The position numbers and the translations under genes are program-made. Below are positions 30,996-38,877 of a stretch of DNA of 39,770 bases, one piece after another. Numbering within the stretch: position 1 is the first letter of the stretch; each line of letters begins with the position of its first letter. The notes beneath the pieces are model-generated. The model was not told where the DNA came from. It made no database searches and was given only the letters and a program-made list of their open reading frames with translations. Source of the DNA: Muribaculaceae bacterium (GTDB lineage Bacteria; Bacteroidota; Bacteroidia; Bacteroidales; Muribaculaceae); assembly GCA_017451225.1 (NCBI GenBank), contig JAFSPZ010000048.1:1-39770 (forward strand), read 5' to 3'.

Positions 30996-31036
30996 CAGCC
31001 CGAAAGATATTTTTTGAGAAAAGTAATAATTAGTAT

Positions 31037-31918
31037 ATGAAGCGAAATGCACTAGGGAGAGGACTTGACAGTCTTATTTCGGTTGATGAGATTCAGACTA
31101 GCGGATCTTCTGCTATAAGCGATATCGACATCAATCTGATTTCTCCCAATCCCGATCAACCACGCACCACATTTGACGATGTGGCACTTGACGAACTTGC
31201 GGCATCGATACGCGAGGTGGGCATAATTCAGCCTCTCACGTTGCGCAAACTGGTTGATGGGAAGTACCAAATAATCTCGGGAGAGCGTCGATACAGAGCC
31301 GCCAAGAAAGCCGGACTGGAAAATGTGCCTGCCTATATTAGAGAGGCCAATGACAGTGAACTCACCGAGATGGCCCTAATCGAGAATATACAGCGTGAGG
31401 ACTTAAACGCAATAGAAATAGCCCTCACCTTTAAAAAACTTATAGAGCAGTATAAGCTCACTCAGGAGCGCCTCAGCGAGCGAATCGGTAAGAGCCGCAC
31501 TGCTATAGCCAATTTCCTTCGTTTGCTCAAGTTGCCAGCCGAGATTCAGCTTGGTCTCCGTGACAAGCTGCTCGATATGGGTCATGCCCGAGCACTCCTT
31601 GCGGTTGACGACCCTCACATGCAGTTAATTTTTTATAAAGAGACTATTAAAAAAGGTTTATCTGTAAGACAGGTCGAGCAACTGGTTAAGCAATATCAAG
31701 AAAATGCAAATAAATCTAAATATGCTGGCGAGATACCATCGAAGCGCCATACAGACGACGATTTCGGCATTCTAACCAAGCATCTTACCAAAGCATTTGG
31801 CGTCCCTGTGAAGATGTCATGCAACACTCAGGGTAAAGGTAAAATAACATTTGCCTTTAACAGTGATGATGAACTTGACAGAATAATTACTATCTTTGAC
31901 CGTTTAAAAGACAAATAA
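31037..31918 (+). CDS. parB: Chromosome-partition protein ParB (Spo0J)
   Basis: A 293-residue ParB/Spo0J CTPase-type DNA-binding protein. Visible motifs: the MKRNALGRGLDSLI N-terminus (which contacts ParA), ISPNPDQPRTTFDD, box II with GERRYRAAKKAGL, ENIQREDLNAIE, the HTH with LTQERLSERIGKSRTAIANFLRL, and a C-terminal dimer domain. No parS-like site (TGTTNCACGTGAAACA-type) was recognised in the window. It precedes the DUF5683 and lytic transglycosylase genes, a common order in Bacteroidales. Confidence 0.96.
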   Translation: MKRNALGRGLDSLISVDEIQTSGSSAISDIDINLISPNPDQPRTTFDDVALDELAASIREVGIIQPLTLRKLVDGKYQIISGERRYRAAKKAGLENVPAYIREANDSELTEMALIENIQREDLNAIEIALTFKKLIEQYKLTQERLSERIGKSRTAIANFLRLLKLPAEIQLGLRDKLLDMGHARALLAVDDPHMQLIFYKETIKKGLSVRQVEQLVKQYQENANKSKYAGEIPSKRHTDDDFGILTKHLTKAFGVPVKMSCNTQGKGKITFAFNSDDELDRIITIFDRLKDK

Positions 31919-31978
31919 TAGAGACATAGCGGGCCATTTCTTCTGATAAAAGAAGGCTCTGTACTATGGTTTTTTAAA

Positions 31979-32686
31979 GTGAGAACAGGCGAAAAAACAT
32001 CACAATCCACTTTGCGCACTATAATCCTAATGGTGTGTGCAGTGTTTGTAATTGCCAGCAATGCACAGGGCTTGACCTCCCAAGCAAGATATGACTTGGA
32101 CGTGGTTAACGACACTGTCATTCTTAACGACAGCACAGCCAGTTTTACTGCTGCTGTAGTAAAGAAGGACACAACGATAAAAATAGAGCACAGGTTCAAT
32201 CCCGATCCCATGCGAGCCATGTGGTTATCGGCTTTGTGTCCTGGACTTGGACAGATTTACAATCGTCGATATTGGAAATTGCCAATCGTGATTGGCGCAT
32301 TTGTGGGACTCACCTACGGAACGACTTGGAACAATCGCATGCTCAATGACTACAGCAAAGCCTATCGAGACATAAGCGATAATGACCCAAACACGCGTAG
32401 TTACATGGATTTCTATCCTCCCACGGTTCAGGAGAGTGACCTCGACAAGACGTGGCTCACAAATACACTCAAGAACCGCAAGGACTATTATCGACGATAT
32501 AGAGACATCTGCATCATTGGTATGGCAGCGGTCTATCTTCTCAACGTGATAGACGCCTATGTCGATGCCTCGATGATGCATTTTGACGTGACCCCCGATT
32601 TGTCGATGCAATGGGGTCCAACTGTGATTGACAGTAATGTGTCGCCACTGCCTTCGATTGGTTTGGGATGCGCTCTGTCCTTTTGA
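31979..32686 (+). CDS. DUF5683 membrane protein, non-ATG start
   Basis: A 235-residue protein of the DUF5683 family. A signal-like segment (TIILMVCAVFVIASNAQG) ends in AQ. The body shows the DUF5683 pattern: PDPMRAMWLSALCPGLGQIYNRRYWKLP, a membrane helix (about 100-116) and a second (about 178-197). The frame has no ATG giving a full signal peptide; GTG at 31979 is used here, with TTG at 32012 as an alternative. Location and topology suggest the inner membrane or envelope; the function is not known. The gap to parB is 60 bases, so it is probably cotranscribed with it. Confidence 0.8.
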   Translation: MRTGEKTSQSTLRTIILMVCAVFVIASNAQGLTSQARYDLDVVNDTVILNDSTASFTAAVVKKDTTIKIEHRFNPDPMRAMWLSALCPGLGQIYNRRYWKLPIVIGAFVGLTYGTTWNNRMLNDYSKAYRDISDNDPNTRSYMDFYPPTVQESDLDKTWLTNTLKNRKDYYRRYRDICIIGMAAVYLLNVIDAYVDASMMHFDVTPDLSMQWGPTVIDSNVSPLPSIGLGCALSF

Positions 32687-32729
32687 TTGATAATAATTGA
32701 AGCTGAATTATTCAGAAAAAATATAAGTT

Positions 32730-35150
32730 ATGAAATACAAAGTACTTTTATTAACATCAATTACATTGTTGACGTCGGTTTTTGCTGGCAACGCCAAGAA
32801 TGTCTTGGAGTTGAAACACTCAATCACCGACAATGCCATCGTCTATCCGTCGAGTTTTGAGACCGACACCAAGGAGATGATGGAGAACTGGTATCTTAAA
32901 AACTATGCGGTCATTGATCAGAACAGCATCGAGAGCCGCGACTATGGCGAAGTGAGCGACAAAATCTATATTCAACGCCTTAAGGACATGCCCACATCAA
33001 TAGAGATGCCTTTCAACCAGATTGTAAAGAGCTATATTGAGCGTTACGTCAAGCGAGGACGCACTCTTGTGGCACAAATGCTCGGAATGGGACGCTATTA
33101 CATGCCCATATTTGAGGAAGCACTCGAAAAATACCAACTACCCTTAGAGCTCAAGTACATCCCTATTATTGAGTCGGCACTCAACCCTAATGCTGTATCG
33201 CCAGCTGGTGCAGGTGGATTGTGGCAATTTATGCCAGCCACTGGCAAGGGTCTGGGACTGGAGTTGAACTCCCTTGTTGATGAAAGACGCGACCCATATC
33301 GTTCAAGTGAAATGGCAGCTAAGTTTTTCAAGCAGCTTTACAGCACATATGGTGATTGGACTCTAGCAATCGCAGCCTATAACTGCGGTCCTGGCAATGT
33401 GAACAAAGCCATCAGGCGTTGTGGCAATGAACATCCCGACTTCTGGGAGATTTACAACTATCTGCCCAAGGAGACCCGTGGCTATGTGCCTGGATTTATC
33501 GCAGCAACCTATGCGATGACCTACTATAACGAGCACAACATTCGCCCAACTCTCACCACAAAGCCTCTTGTCATTGACACTGTTCATGTAAACTATCGCG
33601 TTAATTTCAGTCAAATTGCGCAAGTGCTCAATATTCCTGTAGAGGAGATTAGAATTCTCAATCCACAGTATCGCCAAGACGTTATTCCTGGCACTCCCAG
33701 CCATCCTTACTCGCTAGCATTGCCTTCACAGCAAATTTACAGCTACATCATGGCTGAGCCAGAAATAGCGAAATATCATGCAAAGCAGTTTGCTGGACGT
33801 TCGACCGTGCAACCAGGAGATGTTAAGACTATTGTTGATGACGAAGTAGTCAACGAACCATTCCTGTATCACGAGGTTGTTGATGGCGAGTATTTTGAAG
33901 ACATTGCCGATCGATATGGAATGCAGTATGACGACTTGATGGAACTTAATGGGTTGACTTCAACTTCGCTAACCCCAGGACAAGTACTCAAAGTTAACAG
34001 GCCTGGTGCCACAAGCAGTGAGACGGTAATGGGTGGCACTTATAATGGAAATGGAGGCTATGGTTCACAAACGGCTTATGAACCAAGACCAACAACTCCA
34101 ACTTATAGCGCCCCACAACCAGCGGGACCTTCAGGAAGAGACAACCGTCCTGTACCACAGCCTCAGCGCACAAGCACATCGCAGTCTCAACCAAAATCTA
34201 GTAATCCTGCACCAAAGACCCAGCAAACAGCTCCCCAGCAGCCTAAGAGTTCTCAAACGACAACATATGTTGTTAAAGAAGGCGACAATCTCACTCGCCT
34301 TGCAGCTACTTACAACGTGTCGCAAGACGCTATTATGGAAATAAACAATTTGAGAAGCGAAACTATTCAGATAGGTCAAAGATTGAAGATTCCCGCTCCT
34401 GGCACTCAAGCATCTCGCAATTATAGAAGACCAACTCAGTCTGCCCCTGCAGGCAAGACCGTAAATCACGTGGTTCAAGAAGGTGACAATCTTACACGCC
34501 TTGCCGCTAGATATAATGTGTCGCAAGAAAAAATTATGGAGGCTAATGGTCTTACAAGTGACAATATTCAAACAGGTCAAGTTTTGAAGATACCTGCAAG
34601 CGGCAACTCTGCTTCTTATCAGCCAGCTAAGCCTACTGTAAAGCCTGTTCAGAACACTCAACAGAAGCCTGCTCAACAACAGCAGAAGCCAGCACAGCAA
34701 CAGCAGAAGCCAACACAGCAACAGCAGAAGCCAGCTCAAAAGCAAGCTACTCAGCAAAAGCCAGCTCAAAAGCAAGCTACTCAGCAAAAGCAGACCCAAC
34801 AGAAACCTGCTCAGAAGCAGACCCAACAGAAACCTGCCCAGCAGAAGACCCAACAGAAACCTGCCCAGCAGAAGACCCAACAGAAGCCTGCTCAGCAGAA
34901 GACCCAACAGAAGCCTGCTCAGCAGAAGACCCAACAGAAGCCTGCTCAGCAAAAGACTCAACAGAAGCCTGCTCAAAAGACTCAACAGAAGCCTGCTCAG
35001 CAAAAGACTCAACAGAAGCCTGCTCAGCAAAAGACTCAACAGAAGCCTGCTCAGCAAAAGACTCAACAGAAGCCTGCTCAGCAGAAGGCTCAACAGAAGC
35101 CTGCTCAGCAGAAGTCAGGCAACAATGCTGTTAAACCAAAAAAGAAATGA
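32730..35150 (+). CDS. MltD-like lytic transglycosylase with three LysM domains and Gln/Lys/Pro repeat tail
   Basis: An 806-residue exported murein hydrolase. Signal peptide ending VFAGNA. The SLT/goose-lysozyme-like catalytic domain (about 110-300) contains IPIIESALNPNAVSPAGA (catalytic Glu148) and AAYNCGPGNVNKAIRR. Three LysM domains lie at about 381-425, 512-557 and 579-621 (the last two have the motif EGDNLTRLAA). The final 160 residues are tandem TQQKPAQQK-type repeats, basic and disordered, encoded by a near-perfect 27-bp minisatellite. The enzyme cuts glycan strands with 1,6-anhydro formation. A strong terminator follows. Confidence 0.93.
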   Translation: MKYKVLLLTSITLLTSVFAGNAKNVLELKHSITDNAIVYPSSFETDTKEMMENWYLKNYAVIDQNSIESRDYGEVSDKIYIQRLKDMPTSIEMPFNQIVKSYIERYVKRGRTLVAQMLGMGRYYMPIFEEALEKYQLPLELKYIPIIESALNPNAVSPAGAGGLWQFMPATGKGLGLELNSLVDERRDPYRSSEMAAKFFKQLYSTYGDWTLAIAAYNCGPGNVNKAIRRCGNEHPDFWEIYNYLPKETRGYVPGFIAATYAMTYYNEHNIRPTLTTKPLVIDTVHVNYRVNFSQIAQVLNIPVEEIRILNPQYRQDVIPGTPSHPYSLALPSQQIYSYIMAEPEIAKYHAKQFAGRSTVQPGDVKTIVDDEVVNEPFLYHEVVDGEYFEDIADRYGMQYDDLMELNGLTSTSLTPGQVLKVNRPGATSSETVMGGTYNGNGGYGSQTAYEPRPTTPTYSAPQPAGPSGRDNRPVPQPQRTSTSQSQPKSSNPAPKTQQTAPQQPKSSQTTTYVVKEGDNLTRLAATYNVSQDAIMEINNLRSETIQIGQRLKIPAPGTQASRNYRRPTQSAPAGKTVNHVVQEGDNLTRLAARYNVSQEKIMEANGLTSDNIQTGQVLKIPASGNSASYQPAKPTVKPVQNTQQKPAQQQQKPAQQQQKPTQQQQKPAQKQATQQKPAQKQATQQKQTQQKPAQKQTQQKPAQQKTQQKPAQQKTQQKPAQQKTQQKPAQQKTQQKPAQQKTQQKPAQKTQQKPAQQKTQQKPAQQKTQQKPAQQKTQQKPAQQKAQQKPAQQKSGNNAVKPKKK
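34660..35114 (+). repeat. Coding minisatellite (27-bp unit)
   Basis: Repeats encoding QQKPAQQKT and variants (QQQQKPA, QKQATQQKPA). About eleven units follow a Gln-rich lead-in; one unit is three bases short, encoding TQQKPAQK. The unit is in frame, so copy-number change would alter only the length of the tail. Antisense reading gives a leucine-rich frame that is not a gene. Confidence 0.85.
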
Positions 35151-35187
35151 TGGTTTTCAAATAGGGCTTATGCCCTCTTGCAATAAT

Positions 35188-35233
35188 AAAATACTGACCA
35201 AAAGAACAAAGTGTCTTTTGGTCAGTATTTTTT
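35188..35233 (+). terminator. Intrinsic terminator after the lytic transglycosylase
   Basis: ATACTGACCAAAAGA (35191-35205) pairs with TCTTTTGGTCAGTAT (35214-35228) with an eight-base loop, followed by TTTTTT. Flanking A and T extend the stem. A smaller AGGGC-TTAT-GCCCT hairpin lies just upstream (35163-35176). Confidence 0.92.
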
Positions 35234-35259
35234 CGGTAATTATCTTGAACAATATATTA

Positions 35260-35559
35260 TTATAATGTCTCGACAAGAAAGCTAACAGGGCGAAATCCAT
35301 CGTTGCATGAGAGCATGGCACTGTGAGGATTCTTCATCCATCCATCAAAGAAGTTTCCACCGCCCTCGGCAAGCTCTCTCACAAAGGGCAACAGTGTTTC
35401 CCATGCACTGTCACACATTCCTTCGGGTTGCTGGCAGTTTTCTACGATAAAAGTTCGGCCCACAGTCATGTCGCAAGTATGCTCAATGGGATTTTCAAAC
35501 TCCTCCATCAAGTCATGGTAGCATGCCATGCGCATCACTGTGATTTTTACTTTTTTCAT
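35260..35559 (-). CDS. TIGR04076 family protein
   Basis: A 99-residue protein of the TIGR04076 family, recognised from the KKVKITVMRMACYHDLMEEF start, DMTVGRTFIVENCQQPEGMCD, a tryptophan-containing middle (SAWETLLPFV), and DGFRPVSFLVE at the end. Cytoplasmic, with conserved cysteines (Cys13, Cys29, Cys42, Cys49, Cys85) that could bind metal or be redox active. Function unknown. Its ATG overlaps the stop of the hydroxyacid dehydrogenase (ATGA), indicating coupling. Confidence 0.85.
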   Translation of the reverse strand: MKKVKITVMRMACYHDLMEEFENPIEHTCDMTVGRTFIVENCQQPEGMCDSAWETLLPFVRELAEGGGNFFDGWMKNPHSAMLSCNDGFRPVSFLVETL

Positions 35560-36533
35560 CGCTCTGCAACTTTTTGGGGATTGACAACATTGTCAGGATG
35601 GCCTTCCATGAATGTGCGCACATTATTTACAACTACGTCCATCAAACGCTGACGTGCTTCAGGGCTTGTCCAGCCAATGTGTGGTGTGAAGTAGCAGTTA
35701 TCGAGAGAAAGCAGCGGATTGTCGGCTGCGGGAGGCTCTTGACACAGAACGTCGACTGCGGCGCTGGAAATCACCCCATTTCTCAAAGCTTCGGCCAGAT
35801 CTTCTTCTACAATAAGCGGACCACGGCTGGTGTTAATAATCATTGACGTTGGTTTCATAAGCGCCAATCTACGGGCATTGACAATTCCACGAGTATCGGG
35901 GGTAAGAGGACAGTGAAGACTTACCACATCACACTTGACGAATAGATCATCGAGGGTATCAACACGTGTGACATAGGGTGGCAAAGCTTCCTGAGGCTTG
36001 CTGGTGAACGCAAGTACCTTCATTCCCATGGCAGCTGCTATGCGCGCTACCGAGCCGCCTATGTTGCCTAATCCCACAATGCCCATGGTCTTCCCGTCAA
36101 GTTCTATAAATGGTGCGCTGCAATAGGTATAGTCTATGCTTAGGCTCCATACTCCTGCTCGCGCCTCGCGTGTGTAGTGCTCGGCATGGGTGGCCATGTT
36201 GAGCAAGTGGGCTATTGCCACTTGCGACACCGATGCAGTACTATAGGCAGGTACATTGGTTACGATAATTCCGCATTCGTTAGCGGCTTCAATATCCACG
36301 ATATTAAAGCCAGTGGCTATAACCCCTATGTATTTGAGATTGGGAAGTGCCTCAATGAGCTTTCGGTCAAATACCACCTTGTTAGTCAGTAGCGCATCGG
36401 CCGGCAAGGCTCTTTCGATTATCTCCTCGGGCTTGCTGCGTGGATAAACTGTAACATCACCCAGTCTCTCAAGTGGTTCCCACGACAAGTCGCCTGGGTT
36501 ACCCACATATCCGTCTAGAACTACAATTTTCAT
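35556..36533 (-). CDS. D-2-hydroxyacid dehydrogenase (glycerate dehydrogenase-like)
   Basis: A 325-residue NAD(P)-dependent dehydrogenase of the D-isomer-specific 2-hydroxyacid family. Rossmann motif GIVGLGNIGGSVAR (about 145-158), the Arg-containing INTSRGPLIVEEDL, the Glu in CQEPPA and the catalytic His in TPHIGWTSPEA are present, closest to hydroxypyruvate reductase/glycerate dehydrogenase. ATG at 36533 is chosen over a TTG at 36569, which lies in the -7 box. It is translationally coupled to the TIGR04076 gene. Confidence 0.92.
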   Translation of the reverse strand: MKIVVLDGYVGNPGDLSWEPLERLGDVTVYPRSKPEEIIERALPADALLTNKVVFDRKLIEALPNLKYIGVIATGFNIVDIEAANECGIIVTNVPAYSTASVSQVAIAHLLNMATHAEHYTREARAGVWSLSIDYTYCSAPFIELDGKTMGIVGLGNIGGSVARIAAAMGMKVLAFTSKPQEALPPYVTRVDTLDDLFVKCDVVSLHCPLTPDTRGIVNARRLALMKPTSMIINTSRGPLIVEEDLAEALRNGVISSAAVDVLCQEPPAADNPLLSLDNCYFTPHIGWTSPEARQRLMDVVVNNVRTFMEGHPDNVVNPQKVAER

Positions 36534-36566
36534 GATTAAGTTTGTTCTATAGTTAATAATATATTG

Positions 36567-36597
36567 CAAAAGTAAAGAGAATTGTTGAAAAAATCAA
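36567..36597 (-). promoter_or_regulatory. Complete Bacteroidota promoter overlapping a terminator
   Basis: Minus-strand TTG (36597-36595), 20 bases, TACTTTTG (36574-36567), 33 bases before the ATG at 36533. The TTG is inside the stem of the terminator at 36588-36630 that ends the gene upstream. Confidence 0.7.
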
Positions 36598-36630
36598 CCT
36601 TCCAGAGAGAAAAACTCTGGAAGGTTGATT
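36588..36630 (-). terminator. Intrinsic terminator after the calycin-like/dockerin gene
   Basis: A perfect 16-bp stem, AATCAACCTTCCAGAG (36592-36607) and CTCTGGAAGGTTGATT (36615-36630), loop of seven. On the minus strand a run of six T follows (A-run 36588-36593). Confidence 0.93.
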
Positions 36631-36663
36631 ATCAAATCGGTTATTAAATCAACTGTGATGCTA

Positions 36664-38103
36664 TTAAACACCAAGCAGAATCTCATAAACACAGGTCACA
36701 TCGTGAGTAGTAATCTGTCCGTCATTATCCTGATCACCGTTCACAATATCGCTGTCGCTGCCAGAGAGGATATAGTTGTAAAGTGCTGTAATGTCGGCCG
36801 ATGTCACATTACCATCACCGTTCACATCTCCAGGAACAACAGTACTTGTTTTGGTATAGTTGATGGTATAAGCCTTAACGGTATTGAGGTCGTTGCTGAT
36901 AACGGCAACAATTACTTTGTAACCATTGCTTGTCTCAATAACATTCTTTACAAGATAAGCATGCTCGCTGATGAATGTAGCGTCAATGTCGCTGTCGGCA
37001 ATAGTCTCGCCATCGGCAAGCTCGAAGCTGTATTCATACACATCCTGTGCGAAGCCCTCAAGGGCTGTGCCCTTAATGGTGATGCCAGTGATAGCGGCGT
37101 TGTAGATTAAGGCAACGTCGTCGATGTAAAGCACATCACCTTTGGCGCCACCGCCAGGTGTGGAATTGGTTGAGAAAGTAACAAGCAACGCTTGACCAGT
37201 GATGTTATTATCTATGTAATTAAAAGGTACCGAGAATTCAGTCCAATCACAAGAGGCGATATTGGTGATATCCTTGGCTGTAGCAAGCTTGTTGGTGTAA
37301 GTAGTGTTCTCTGGATCCTGATAGTAGGTGCCGTCGGTGATTATTGCACTCATCGATGCTCGATAGGAAGTGCTCTTTGGCACAAATTTCGCCCAGAAAG
37401 TGATGCCGTCGGGGCGACCATGCATCACAGTGTAGAAGGGGTCACCATTGGCATCTGTGTTGGTGTCACTGATGTCCATCCTGCTGCAGTTGGTAGGGTC
37501 GGTGGCGAAGGCGCTACCTGCATTCAGGCGGCCAGTAGTCATGGTGCCATTTCCAACCACTCCAAAAAGACTTCCCGAAGTCATTACAGCGCTCTTGCTG
37601 CCGCTGTGACTGTCGGTGCTTGATGTTAACGAGCCAGGAGCCATGGAAGCCAATCCGCCAGTAGCGCTCTCAAAACCATGCCAAGCAAGAGGTTCACCAT
37701 TGCCCTTGAAATTCTCAAAGCCGCTGTTCTTGATTTGATAGCCGGTGAGCTCTCCATCTTGCGCGAATTTAACGTTAGTGATAGTTCCTTCGTTATTGAT
37801 GTCAAGGTTGAGAGTCATGGCATATTGGTTGAAGGCTAGCACTAAGTTGGCATTTCCAGCCTCGATGTCTTGGTTGGTTACAACCGATGTGAGTCCATTG
37901 CTTGTAGTGCCAGGAGCGGTAATCTCGATGTTGCCGATTCCACTTACATTGTTTATCACAACAGTGTAGTCGTTTCCGTTATTGTTGACTGTCACTGTGG
38001 CTTGCGACGATGCGCCGTTTACAGTGAGTGTGCCTGTGTAGTTGGTTGCCAATGCTGCCAGTGCAGTCACTGCAGCGAGCATTGTAGTGAATAGTTTTTT
38101 CAT
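36664..38103 (-). CDS. Secreted calycin-like/PCMD protein with dockerin-type tail
   Basis: A 479-residue exported protein: signal peptide (MKKLFTTMLAAVTALAALA), a calycin-like beta-barrel domain (about 22-120, starting NYTGTLTVNGASSQATVTV), a PCMD-like carbohydrate-associated domain (about 125-335, with NSGFENFKGNGEPLAWHGF, RPDGITFWAKFVP and YIDDVALIYN), a beta-rich linker, and two dockerin-type calcium loops at the end (426-437 DVNGDGNVTSAD; 457-468 DQDNDGQITTHD). The Asp/Asn ligands at positions 1, 3, 5 and 12 are kept. Dockerin pairs bind cohesins in cellulosomes; in gut Bacteroidota the partner is unknown. No T9SS tail. Confidence 0.82.
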   Translation of the reverse strand: MKKLFTTMLAAVTALAALATNYTGTLTVNGASSQATVTVNNNGNDYTVVINNVSGIGNIEITAPGTTSNGLTSVVTNQDIEAGNANLVLAFNQYAMTLNLDINNEGTITNVKFAQDGELTGYQIKNSGFENFKGNGEPLAWHGFESATGGLASMAPGSLTSSTDSHSGSKSAVMTSGSLFGVVGNGTMTTGRLNAGSAFATDPTNCSRMDISDTNTDANGDPFYTVMHGRPDGITFWAKFVPKSTSYRASMSAIITDGTYYQDPENTTYTNKLATAKDITNIASCDWTEFSVPFNYIDNNITGQALLVTFSTNSTPGGGAKGDVLYIDDVALIYNAAITGITIKGTALEGFAQDVYEYSFELADGETIADSDIDATFISEHAYLVKNVIETSNGYKVIVAVISNDLNTVKAYTINYTKTSTVVPGDVNGDGNVTSADITALYNYILSGSDSDIVNGDQDNDGQITTHDVTCVYEILLGV

Positions 38104-38156
38104 CTCTTTTTTGTGATAATATTACCTATTAAAATTAAGTATTATATAAAATATGT

Positions 38157-38198
38157 AATAAGTGTCAAATATATTGAAACTTGGACTTCACACTTATT
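38157..38198 (-). promoter_or_regulatory. -7 box flanked by a 9-bp inverted repeat
   Basis: Arms AATAAGTGT (38157-38165) and ACACTTATT (38190-38198) are perfectly complementary with 24 bases between. Minus-strand TATATTTG (38173-38166), a -7 box for the downstream secreted-protein gene, abuts one arm. The arms could be an operator or part of an end hairpin for the upstream gene. Confidence 0.5.
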
Positions 38199-38214
38199 CC
38201 GAAACACTAATAAA

Positions 38215-38757
38215 TTAGTTTAAGAGGATGTTGTAGAGTTCGGTCACATCATTAGAGGATACTATACCGTCGCCATTTACATCGCCATATTTGCCATTGT
38301 AGTCGGGAGTCTCAAATTTCACGTAGATGAACTGTTGCATAATACTCCTCATGTCGATGTCAATGTCTGCCTTGGCCTTGGTGCCATCGAACTGTGCTGC
38401 CAGAACAATGGGAACATTACCTAACAGTGGGCCCATCCAGAAAGCAATGTTGGGGTCGTCGCCTTCAGCGATAGTGATGCTTTGGTCGGCAACAACTGTA
38501 GTCACGCCATTGATGGTGTAACCCTTCATATTGTCAAGAACAATGTTGCCTACTCCCATTGGGCTGCCGTTGTTGTCGAGAGTAAAGTTGTTGATGCTTA
38601 GTTTGTAGGTTTCGTCTTCGTTTTGAACAATGTTGATTGTGGTCTCTTGAGCAGTGCCTACACCATTGATTTCTACGGTGATGTTACCGGTATAGTCGGT
38701 AGCAAAAGCGCTCATTGCAAGAGCTGCCGCAGCAAAAAAAGTAAAAATTTTTCTCAT
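38215..38757 (-). CDS. Secreted calycin-like protein with a single dockerin repeat
   Basis: A 180-residue paralogue of the previous protein's N-terminal domain. Signal peptide (MRKIFTFFAAAALAMSAFA), calycin-like domain (about 21-150: DYTGNITVEINGVGTAQETT, KLSINNFTLDNNG), and then one dockerin-type loop at the very end (159-170 DVNGDGIVSSND, then VTELYNILLN). Regular dockerins need two such repeats; only half is present, and the protein ends immediately after its helix. Probably a small secreted protein that works with the neighbouring secreted proteins. Confidence 0.8.
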   Translation of the reverse strand: MRKIFTFFAAAALAMSAFATDYTGNITVEINGVGTAQETTINIVQNEDETYKLSINNFTLDNNGSPMGVGNIVLDNMKGYTINGVTTVVADQSITIAEGDDPNIAFWMGPLLGNVPIVLAAQFDGTKAKADIDIDMRSIMQQFIYVKFETPDYNGKYGDVNGDGIVSSNDVTELYNILLN

Positions 38758-38807
38758 GATTTAAAACGTTTAAATTATTGTTTTCTAATTGTTTGTTTCA
38801 ATATTAT

Positions 38808-38877
38808 TGTGAATTATGCATTGTGAATTGTGTATTGTGAATTGTGTATTATGTATTATGCATTGTGCATTATGCAT
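38808..38877. repeat. Heptamer tandem array, ten units (TRTGNAT)
   Basis: Ten contiguous 7-bp units following TRTGNAT (TGTGAAT, TATGCAT, TGTGTAT, TATGTAT, TGTGCAT), arranged as imperfect 14-bp doublets. The last unit overlaps the first base of the TAA stop of the outer-membrane protein gene on the minus strand (38877-38879). Confidence 0.9.

Noticed and set aside
34466-34481. parS-like sequence (TCACGTGGTTC)
   Set aside because: Only half the palindrome matches, and it lies inside a LysM coding stretch.
34131-35093. 320-residue leucine-rich minus-strand frame
   Set aside because: It is the reverse reading of the Gln/Lys/Pro repeat of the lytic transglycosylase.
36625-37110. 161-residue plus-strand frame
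   Set aside because: Antisense to the dockerin tail of the secreted protein; the forward protein has clear calcium loops.
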